Below, one piece after another: positions 54,960-64,000 of a stretch of 64,000 nucleotides of DNA. Made by a program: the position numbers and the translations under genes. Under the pieces are notes generated by a model, which searched no databases, was not told the DNA's origin, and saw nothing but the letters and a program-made list of their open reading frames with translations. This stretch comes from Auriscalpium vulgare (taxonomy: Eukaryota; Basidiomycota; Agaricomycetes; Russulales; Auriscalpiaceae). The stretch's first letter is position 1; each line of letters begins with the position of its first letter. The DNA lies in assembly GCA_019915015.1 (NCBI GenBank), contig JAHBBC010000063.1, positions 1-64,000 of the forward strand. Reading direction: 5' to 3'.

Positions 54960-56100
54960 GGTCATGTTGTTAATCTGCAGGTCACTCAGTTGATGCTGCG
55001 CGGTGTGAATGCAGGATACCCACCTGCTCGAGGGTAGCATTAGTCAATTCTAGAACGTCCACGATGGCGACAAGGCGACCGTCAGCCTCCAAGCGAAATC
55101 AAGTAGTGGCCATCTGTAAACCATGAACAGACTGGGCTGGGCCAGACGACAAAGCGTCGTGAACGGTCGTCTTCGGGGCAGCCGTGTCAGGATGTGGGGT
55201 CATGACGCGCACCACGCTGCACCTGCTCGCGTCCAAGCCAGCGGCAATGACGCGCAGCACGACGTCCTTGCTGGTGAAAATGCCTGCGATTCTGGGCACA
55301 TTGATTCCAATGCCGGTCGTGCCCTCCATCACGCACACCGCCGTCGTCCGACGCTCCGCCATAAGTCGCGCGACCTCCTGAACTGTCGCCTTGGGTCCAA
55401 CGGTCGCGGGCTGGGTGCGCGAGTCCATGACGGTGATGAGGTCCGGGAGCGCGGTCTTCTCGCGCAGGGCGTCGATGTACGTGAGCATCGCGGCGGCCTG
55501 CGGGTTCGTGCCGAGGCTCGCGCCGAGCTCGCTCTGCACGCCGGCGAGCGCGCTGTACAGCTGCTCGGACGCGGAAGAGCTGCGTTCGACCTTGTCCAGC
55601 GCCTCGTGGAAGACCTTGGTGATGTCGAGCAGGCCGGCGACGTTTCCCTCCTCGTTGCAGACGGGCTGGGGCGCGCGGTTCGGTCAGTGTGACGTGGAGC
55701 GGGAGAGGCGGTCGCGTACCAAGTGTCTGAAGTGCCGCCGCACCATGAGCTGCAGCGCCTCCGTCGCGCTGGCACAGTCGCGGGTGACCATAAGGCTCTG
55801 CGTCATAACATGGCTGGAGGGGGTCGTGTGGGGGTCGAGGCCGTCGGCGGTGACCTGTGCAGATCGTCAGGCCGGCGAGTCTCAGACGGTGCGCGCGCAC
55901 ATACCCGGTATGCCAGATCCTTCGCCGCTCAGTCCCTCCTCTTCGTCGACAACGAGGACGCAGTCGGTGCGCTTGGCGGCACAGAGCTGGCTCGCTTCCG
56001 TGACGGTGATGGTCTCGGAGGCGGTGAGCGCGGGGCTAGGCTTGAGCGGCGGTATGTGCAGGACAGAGGGACCTTCAGGTGGGTTGGGAGCGTGGGACAT
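54960..56100 (-). pseudogene. CBS-domain protein gene (CBS/PB1, mug70-like), broken
   Basis: From ATG 56100 the minus strand encodes KPSPALTASETITVTEASQL and CVLVVDEEEGLSG of a first CBS motif, AKDLAYR before an intron, VTADGLDPH and LMVRRHFRHL after it, a 55-nt intron, then PVCNEEGNVAGLLDITKVFH, a long intact stretch with DSRTQPATVGPKATVQEVAR and GIFTSKDVVLRVIAAGLDAS, and finally EADGRLVAIVDVLEL. CBS modules bind adenosyl ligands; fungal homologues with four CBS motifs and a PB1 domain include S. pombe Mug70. Three faults are visible: about 11 bases missing after GLSG, a disrupted stretch after TVHDAL where GHYL and the next strand are out of frame, and loss of everything after INNM, including PB1. 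It is not expected to make a normal protein. Confidence 0.75.
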
Positions 56101-57184
56101 GTTGCTTGGTCGGGAATGAGTTGTGACGAGACGCTGGTGAGGGTGAGAGGGCACGCTCGCCAGGGGACGGGGGCACTTAAACGCGGTGTGGCGTGGCTAC
56201 GAGCGCCGACTGCTCCTCTGCACCTCCCACTCTTCGTCGCCTCTCGCTGTTCGCTTTCTGCGTGACCCCTTCGTCGAGCGCACCGACGCCCACTGTTCCA
56301 TCCTCGCACTCACGCCCACCCGCGCGCCTTTCTCTCGCAGGCATGTGCGTCCTGGTATTCTGCTCCCCGTCGCCTGCGCACTAACGCGATTTCTCCAGTC
56401 TGCGGACCTACCCCCGTCGCAGGCGCTGACGCGCTCCAGCCTCTCCAGTTTCTGGCAGTAAAGGTGCGCCGTTGACTTGCATTGTCCGTCGCGTGCGCGA
56501 TGATACGAACGTCTCCGTTCGCTGCCTCATCACTCTTCGTGCGCCAACCTTCTGTCTCCCGCACGCTGACGCATACCTCTCATTCTTGTCCTTCTCTCGC
56601 AGTGCAGCAGGTGCGTCCGTTCCTTCATCTGTATAGTCCACCGCGAAACTCCCCTTTGAAGCCTCCTACACTCTTCGCCATCCCTCCGCCACGCCCGCCG
56701 ACGCCTACTGTTCTGAATCGCGTCCTCTTTCGCAGGCGCTGACGCAAAGCCCCAGCCTTTCCAGCTTCTCGCAGTGCAGGTATTGACTTGCAATATCCGT
56801 CACGCGCGCTGACACGAAGTTCCAGTTCACAGCCTCGTCTTTCGTGCGTCCTTCTTCGCCACCCTTCTGTCCCGCATGCTGACGCGCTCCTCCAGTCGTT
56901 CGGTCGCCCGTTACTTGCGCAGTGCAGGCGCGTCGTCGATTTCCAATCTGCACCGCCCGCGCGCTGATACGAACCTCTCCCGTTTGCAGCGCCATCTGTC
57001 CTCCTCCTTTATCAACACGCAGTGACCCGCACCGTTCCACGCGCGTGTTTTTTCGCCTTCGTAGGACCAGGTGCGTTCTCTTCTTCTACTGTCCGTCGCG
57101 CGAGCTGACCTCCCACCTGCAGCTTGTCCATCAACGCGCACGCTGGCCCGCGATACCTCCCTCGCAGCACAGAGAATTGCCAGA
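56101..57184. repeat. Diverged tandem repeats with intron-like pieces
   Basis: Phrases of the form 'ttgacttgcattgtccgtcgcg', 'gcgctgacacgaa/gatgatacgaacgtctcc', and 'ttctgtc-cccgca-gctgacgc' recur at about 56469, 56781 and 56940, giving units of roughly 150-310 bp. Several contain 'ctcgcagtgcag|gtgcgtcc' style acceptor-donor junctions. No protein-like frame spans them. Confidence 0.55.
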
Positions 57185-57490
57185 ATGTCGAGAACGGTGC
57201 GCCGCGCTATCGCTGAGTTCCTCGAGGTACGTCACTAGTTTGCTGCCCGGGTTGGCTGAATCGTATCCTTCCAGGACAAGGACGGGTACGACGACTTCGT
57301 GCGGCGCGCCTCCTAGGGTCGCGTCGGCGGGCACGTCTGGCCGCACAAGGGGAGCAAGATGGCGCGCAAGGTGGAATCGGTCATCGGGTCGACCAGCACC
57401 GAGCAGCGCGTGCTCGTCCTCTACGTCCGTGGGCTCGACCAGATCAAGTTGTCCTTCGACACCGCCGCGCCGCCGACCAGGGGGGTCTGA
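57185..57490 (+). pseudogene. Unassigned gene fragment with in-frame stop
   Basis: The ATG at 57185 opens MSRTVRRAIAEFLE; a 51-nt intron leads to DKDGYDDFVRRAS, then an in-frame TAG, then GRVGGHVWPHKGSKMARKVE and VIGSTSTEQRVLVLYVRGLD up to TGA at 57488-57490. The protein-like reading on both sides of the TAG suggests a mutated coding sequence. The family is not recognised. It lies immediately left of duplication D copy B. Confidence 0.4.
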
Positions 57491-57570
57491 TCTAATTGAG
57501 GATGTAGTCCGGGCAATGTCAGCAAGCCGGCGAAAGGCGGCGGTCAGAATCGGTAGTGGTAAATGTGCAT

Positions 57571-60500
57571 AGCATCTTCCTCTCGCGTCAGTGTACATAC
57601 AGTCACAGAATTTGAAGTCATCTTTGGTCAGACACTGGTACTTCTCGTCCTTGTCGGCCAAGCTCTTATCCGGCATGCCGAGTGCGACGAGAGCCGGACG
57701 CGAGCGCCGGTACGTCGTCGTCTCTCGCGCAATGGCGTCGTCTTTGCGGTGCGCCATGGACTTTGTTCGCGTCTAGACGTAGCGAAGTAGGCGGCGCCCA
57801 TGGGCAGAGCAAAGTCGGCGAAATCCATGGGGTTGATTTTCTGACTGAGGTGGAAATTGCCATCTGTGGCGTAGTACAAAGGAACCTGCGCGACGCGTTA
57901 TGAGCACGCCCACCAAGTCCTCGCGTCTTCCACTGAGGATCCATGTTTGTGCCGAGATTGCGTAGGCAAAGCACGGCGATGGAACGCGGTGACATGTTGC
58001 AAAGTACGAGGCAGGCGTCTTCCAAAATCGTGGACAGCAGACTGGATGAGGAAAATGATGACGTTCATGAGGCGATTCGCTAGGGCTTGGATACGTCGTT
58101 CAATTTCCTAATGACGCCCGGAAAAGTCGACTTGCTGTCAGCCCGTCATTCGGCTGCGATGCCAGGCAGACCTGCGACGACCAAGCTGCAGAGGTTACTT
58201 TGCCGGTCTTCCATTTGTAACGATCGTCCGAGGCTTTGGTTCTGATCAAGGTGATCAGACAACATATTATACGAATACTATGCGGTTTAGACATACCTGC
58301 ACACCGAGTATTTGCTCCATCCGGCTAAGACTCTGCATGACGGTGTTGGAGCCCACGGGGAGGACGTCCAATGTGGCCTGCTGAACCAACGACGTAATTG
58401 ATTCGTACGGAGATTAGATTCAAGATGCGCGCTGGGAAGAAACAATCAGCAGACAGTCCTGCCACAGCACGTCGTAGACTCACGGTGATCTCAAGTGTCG
58501 ACCTTTTGACCATGAAGTATGGCGACAGCGGACCTGTCTGAAGCTCATCGGGTTCAACACAAGTCGTAGGCCATCTGTCAGGTTCATGAGCGCCCAGCAG
58601 CAGTTCGCGATCATACGCGGGGTGTCTGAAAGCCCATTGCCGAGCACGGAGACGAGCGGGTGCAGGTGCACTTCGGGCTTGATTGAGGTGATCAGGTTCT
58701 CGCATACGTGGCCGAGCGTCCGGCAATGTCTTTGACGTGCTCAAGCGTATCGTGCATCATGTCGATGAGGATCGGGAGCGCTTGATTGACGAGCAGCTGC
58801 GGGTCCGGCCCGACGAGGATCGATCCAAAGGCCATCAAGCACGCCAGTCGGGCGACTTGATGTTCGCCTCAACTACGGACATGCCTTCAAGCAGACCCTG
58901 GTGATCACACTTTCAGGGCGACACCCCAGACGTGGCGCCTATCGGGAGGGGGCTGCAAATGCGCGCAGGGTGTCTAGCACGCGGCCTGGTGGAGGTCGTT
59001 GGCTTGTTGACGACGTCCAAGGAGGGGGGCGTTCCGGGGAAGCGTCCAGAGCCAATCCCGCAGTGTGGACGGCGTCCAGGAGGCGCTACACGGTGTCGAC
59101 GGCGTCCAGAAGCCCGTCGAGGCAAATACCAGGCGGTGCTGCTCGATGTGATCTATAGGGGTGTCGACGGAAACCGAACCGGGTCACAGAATGATATGCG
59201 GCGTCCGCTCGATAACACGAGGCCAAGGCTCGCGCGCGCGTCGCCAGCGAGTTCATAGGTATTTTCGTGTCCGTTCAGCCAGAGGTGGAGGGCGATTTGG
59301 GCCGCTCGAACCGGTCCACGCTTTGGACAATTTCCACAGTGACTCAGTCGATTAACGACGACGTCAATGTAGATGTAGATGCGGTGTGCTGGAGAAGTCA
59401 TCCAATGAAATGTGTCCAGAGCGTCGCGCCGCATGTCTGCGACTTTTTTTTCTTTTTTTTTTGGAATCCAGATTATTGCCTACTCGGGGCGCGCGGCCCC
59501 ATGCGGGACGTGATACATATGAGCCCCCCGCCCCGCGCTCTCCCGGGATAAGGTGAAGCTGGTGCGAGGGCGCCGTAACTCGAGGGGCATGGATGTCCAA
59601 CACCGGATGAACGAATCATCGAGGGATGTCTGCGACGTCCATCGATGACGCGGCATGTACCTGGGCATCCAGGTCGTCCTGAGAGGCGGATGTGGCGTCG
59701 AGAATGATGCCGAGGCGTATTGACGGCGTCCTGCAGGGCAGGAACCAACCCACAGTGATGCTGAGGCATCTCGACTGCAGGGCAGGAACCAACCCACAAC
59801 CATGTGCTACAAACTGCCGCGCCGCGCATAGCACGGCTTGTAGAAGACGGTGGGACCTAAATGCGGTACGAATACGCGCTGGGAGGGTGCGCAGGGTGTC
59901 CAATAGTGCCGCTTGCCGTTGGAAGGCTGGAATGCGCGACGGAGAACATCCACGAGCTCAGTGGCTTGTCGACGACGTCCATTGAGGTGTGGCGTGCACG
60001 CGCGAATCGTCCGCCGTCCGCACGCTTCGGGCGGCGCAAACACATCCAGAAGGGCGTTGCATGCTGTCAGAGGGCACCAGGACTACCGCTTGGATATGAA
60101 CGGCGTTGTGGGGTGTACGCGGGAGACGAAGATGCTTGCAACAATGTTCAAGGTGATTCCGCAGAGATTAAGGCGCAAGGTTTGTGAAGAGCCGCTTCAT
60201 GGGGATGAAAGATCACGGCGCCACTGTCTACCTGCGATTTCAGCGATCTCGCAAAACAGATAAGACAACCACGATGCTTACCTGGCGCTTGGAACGAACG
60301 TTAAGGTCGCTGAGTTCGAAACGCGCGGTAGGCTCGACCTTAGGCTTTGTGCTCGAATGCTCGAAGGGCAACCACTACTAAAAGTACGGTCACCTCACAG
60401 GTCTTCGTAACAGTGAAGTATGACATACCTCAGCGGGAAGTTGAATATGACGTGCCAATCCACTGAAATCACGGGCGTTGACGGGACACGCTACTATCGG

Positions 60501-61016
60501 ACGTGATTGGTGTATTGGTTGATGTCAGAGCTCTTGCGAGTGACGTCGGCCTTCAGACGCTCGATCTATTCTTTTAGCGGATCGTTGCGCGGACCAAGAG
60601 CTTCCGTCCTTCTGTGTCTGGCTCTGTTACGCGGCGGAGGGATGTAAAGACTTACAGATCCAAGAGTCGTCGCGATGTAGACATGCGCAACGTAGCCATC
60701 GAGGGAAGACCTCTCGAGGCTGGATCTGCAGAGACTACTCCCTCCTCTCGTTTCGACACACGTCGATGCGTCGAGTACAAGATCGCGGAGGAGAGCTAAT
60801 CCATGCGAGCGAAGTCAGGTTGACTGGAACATCAGGACTCGTTCCTCCTGTGCCTAGCTTTGTTACGCCGGCCTCGGTGTGCATGCCAGGTGGCTCGGCG
60901 GAACCCGATGACGGCGGGCTGGGGTGGCGTACGGTGGGTAGGCGGCGAGAGAGGCAATGTGCCGGGGCAAGGAAGATATGGACGAGAGCGGTGAGTCGTC
61001 CATCTCGAGCTCCATG
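57571..61016. repeat. Segmental duplication D, copy B (3,446 bp)
   Basis: Direct, nearly identical copy of 23682-27128. Visible differences include c/a at 57621, g/c at 57847, a/g at 57916, a change at 58437, a/g at 59341, g/a at 60235 and t/c at 60307. The right edge again lies at 'gagctccatg', after which the flanks differ. Confidence 0.93.
57989..58874 (-). pseudogene. Importin-beta fragment, second copy
   Basis: The same broken HEAT-repeat segment as at 24100-24985, with the same frameshifts and stops, so the gene was already dead when the block was duplicated. Confidence 0.75.
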
Positions 61017-61135
61017 GGCGCGCGACCTCCCCGGGCACCGGATGTCGCCACAACCGGCGAAAATCGCGCTGGAGGCCACCCTTCTCCCGTCGTCGCCGCA
61101 GAGCGCCGCTGCGCTCTTTAGCTTCTTAACAATGA

Positions 61136-61719
61136 ATGTCGTACGGCACCCTGCTTGGAAGGTTTCGGCTGTGGAGCGCGCGGGGAGGGATGGTGGATGT
61201 CGCGGATATCGTGGATGCGTTGTTGAAGCGCATGGGCGTCCGTCAGTCGTTCACAGCATGGACTGGCGGACCGGTCATCCAGTGGGTCGATTTGAAGGGG
61301 CGAGCTCTCAACGAATTGGCTGAGGTGGAAGAGATAGAGTACCGGGAGAGTCTGCCGATGCGCATCGCGCGGGGGCTTTCGTTGTTCCCTGTGCGGGAGG
61401 ACGTTTATACCAAGTAAAATGCGATGTGATGATGCAGACGGAGTGCCGCACCACGCGCAGCACCATGATGGGCAGTCGTACGTTCTTCGGCAATGACAGT
61501 AGCATGAAAGTACTGCGCGAGATCCATCAGCCGCTCGCTAGGGCGATCGAGTGGCTTCGACGTCAGACCACCCTCGGTGTTGAGAAAGAATTGCTGGTCA
61601 TGTTTCCCGGTGGGGTCATGGTCCAGCAGACTGTACGAAATGTAGAGCCAATCGCGGATTGCACTGTCGATGCGTGTGGGAACCGCTGGAATGACACACA
61701 GTCAGTCTGTGTGCGATAA
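61136..61719 (+). CDS. Hypothetical protein, 182 residues, two exons
   Basis: The first exon (61136-61402) includes MVDVADIVDALLKRMGVRQS and VIQWVDLKGRALNELAEVEE. A 35-nt intron (gtttat...atgcag) joins it in phase to 61438-61719, which contains TFFGNDSSMKVLREIHQPLA and VEKELLVMFPGGVMVQQTVR. Amphipathic helices are likely; no domain is recognised. Starts at 61136 or at an internal ATG at 61190. The intron is shorter than usual, so two separate frames remain possible. Confidence 0.4.
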
Positions 61720-62011
61720 CAGGAAATCGAGGGACGAGCATGTGGGCGAACGATGCGATGCAGACTCGGATGCTACCGAACGATGTGACACAACGAAAGT
61801 GCCCGAACGAAGCGATGCTGACTGTCCGAAACGACGCGACAACGACGCGACGACGACGACGCAAATGTGCAGAACATATAAAGAAAAGGGACTCACTATG
61901 TGACGCAGTGGTTGCCCGGAAACCGTCGCGAATCGGAGGCAGTACGCGAGCAGCGCGCACACCCGCAACCGCGCGTCCCCAACCGCAGCAACGAGCGGGT
62001 TCGGCACGGCG

Positions 62012-64000
62012 CCGATGGATGGGGTAGTCCGCGTTGGCACCGCTTTCAGCCATTAAACCCGCAGACCATACTTCGTCAACGTGGGCTGCTCGTATTGGCG
62101 CGCGAACGGCTGGCATGGCGGCGCGAGGCGACGCCGTGATGGCAGTAGTTGAGCGGTGGGACTCGATCGCGTCAGTTGCTGGAAGTTGCAAGGAGCCGCG
62201 TCATCAGGGAGCACTGCGGGCATGAAAAGGAGCATCTCACCTGCGAGCTGGCTCCAAGAACGACATGGACAGAGCGCGGTTACATCGCTTGATAGGCAAG
62301 GCTGCAGTCCTGCGACTGCCTTGGCATGGCTATTCTTCCTTTCCCACCACGCCTTTCAACCGAAAGACAAACCGGACGAACCACTCCGCCGTGCGCTGTT
62401 TGTATTTAAACGCGGACAGCACAACCAGCGGCGCAGGGGATGCCGCGCGGGCCTCACGGTCTGCAGCGACACGTGTGCGTGCGAGCTGAAACGAACGGGC
62501 CAGTTCATGGGCATATTCCTGCAGCCGCAAGATACAATGGGAGATAACACACCTGACACAACACAAGACAGCGTCGACGGCCACGCCGGAGCATGGGCAC
62601 GGTGCACGCGGCTACACCACACTTCGGGCGGGCGCCGTGAGGGCTACGGCAGCGAACAAAAGTAGCGCAGGCTGTCAGAATGGAACGCGATGAGCGGGAA
62701 AAATGACAGCACACCTTGTCGTCTGCGCAGCCTTCCTGGATGGCTTCACCACGTCGATCGCGGGTAGTAGCACCGACGGCCAGCCGATTGCGACATAGCC
62801 TGCCATCGCTTGCTTTCCTGTGTCACCCCTGTGATGACGCACAGGACGAGCCGGACCAAGTGCTCCACATTGAGCTGCTCTTCGGCGGATGCAGACGACG
62901 CAAACGGCGGCGCCGGTGGACGCTGTCTTCCTGTGGTGGACCCGCGTACACGCCGTGATCGCCGCGACTTCAATGGCGAGATTGCGACTGGAGCGCTGCG
63001 AGCGGGTATCACTAGCTGTGAGGGCATGATGGATGAGAGGCGCGCGCGCACGGCGAATGACAACACACCTGGCCAAAAAGCGATGGCGATGCGGCGAGGC
63101 ACGCGGCCACGACCAGCGATGTCCGCGTGTCGGCGTCATTTGAGATAGACGATGATAGACGTGGGTTTCTTGGGACATCTTGCTGGCTGCGTCGTCCATG
63201 GGCGCGAAGTCCTGGGCGGGGGATGGGGAGGAGGAGCACGGCGGGGCAGACGACACGAACAAGGCTCCCACACCCACACAGCGCTCTCTGCTTGCTTCGC
63301 CCGGACAGGCCGGGTTGAGCATGTTCAAGGCTGCGGGGAGGAGTGCCAGTGCGGGCTGCGGTCGCAAGTCTGGATGGACATTGAGTGCTGACTCTGAGTT
63401 TGTGAGCACTCGAGCCCTAGACGCTTGATGGCGGCCAAACAGTGTCAAAGCGGGCCACGCGCGCTCGGCCCGTTGCGCCGCGCAGCCTGTGCTCCCGCTC
63501 TCCGCTCAACAGCCCAGCTCGTGCCGGCCAGACCCCAGCTCAGCACTCTCATGCGGGCCAGGTCTGGTCCTGGACACATTGCATCAGTCCTGTGCATTTC
63601 ATTTTGGTTTCATTGGGGTACTACACATCTTGCTCGACCTACTACACCACCGCCCCCTCCCCGCGAACGTGCTCACATCCCTCGAAGGCGCCGTGCCCCC
63701 GCGTTCACGCACGAGACGCCAATGATGACCCACTGCATTGTGGGATACCTGCGGCGGAACGCGAGCCCGGAACGCCGTTGCGACACAGTTGCGATGAGAT
63801 GCTGACCGCATGAAGCTGGCATCAAGTTTTGGCACGTCTGGTACGCATCTTGGTACATTTAGGAGAAACAACAAATTCGAGGGATACTGGTAAAGAAGAA
63901 GTGAAAGTAATCATGTATGCGCGGCAAAGACATGGCGGGAAGAAGTAGAAGAAAATATACAGGTGGCTCAGGAAGTTTACCTGAGAATTTGATTCTATGT
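62012..64000. repeat. Repeat R, copy 4 (right end cut by window)
   Basis: Begins at 'atggatggggtagtccgcg', as copy 3 does, and from 62371 matches copy 1 from base 1 to base 1624 with only a handful of small indels and substitutions. The window ends inside it. Confidence 0.92.

Noticed and set aside
1..64000. tRNA, rRNA or CRISPR elements
   Set aside because: Words resembling a tRNA B box (for example gttcgaccc at 4223 and 22518) lack a matching A box and cloverleaf. No rRNA-like sequence or spaced direct-repeat array with unique spacers was found.

Overview
The window looks like a GC-rich, repeat-laden accessory region from an agaricomycete (mushroom or polypore type) basidiomycete. The reasons are the very short GT-AG introns (mostly 41-65 nt) that join open frames exactly in phase, F-box proteins of the agaricomycete type, a DUF6532-like protein, and a KDM3-like JmjC protein with its zinc-binding segment. 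All assignments are from reading the sequence; no search was run. Many of the longest open frames are GC-driven shadows on the opposite strand.

Layout. The window starts (1-1665) and ends (62012-64000) inside the same long direct repeat, called R here; two more copies lie in tandem at 42345-45354. From 2.2 to 17 kb are two F-box genes and three minus-strand genes carrying a fungal Zn(II)2Cys6 cluster. The largest of these (13742-16914, six exons, 968 codons) encodes a homeodomain, then a Zn2Cys6 cluster, then a second homeodomain. At 17-23 kb lie short tandem repeats, a decayed multi-copy SFP1-like zinc-finger array, a two-exon 109-residue gene, and second copies of repeats first seen at 3.4-4.8 kb.

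A 3.45-kb block at 23682-27128 recurs almost unchanged at 57571-61016. Both copies hold the same broken importin-beta (Kap95) fragment. Between the copies are a DUF6532-like gene, an RS-tailed protein, a 249-bp tandem array that repeats an intron plus a micro-exon, a broken PDK1-like kinase fragment, a nine-exon gene for an extremely acidic protein (1,552 residues in my model), the R2/R3 repeats ending in a Helitron-like terminus, a JmjC gene, and a decayed CBS-domain gene fused head-on to an Sgf11-like gene.

The genes do not form a pathway. The common thread is genome rearrangement: gene fragments (importin beta, PDK1, CBS protein, Sgf11, SFP1), two Helitron-like 3' ends (30689 and 45608), and repeated tandem duplications that each carry their own GT...AG intron. 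The chromatin and transcription flavour (HD/Zn2Cys6, JmjC, Sgf11, SFP1) may be coincidence. The best candidate for something undescribed is the homeodomain-Zn2Cys6-homeodomain protein, in which the zinc cluster appears to have been inserted into the second copy of a duplicated homeodomain unit.
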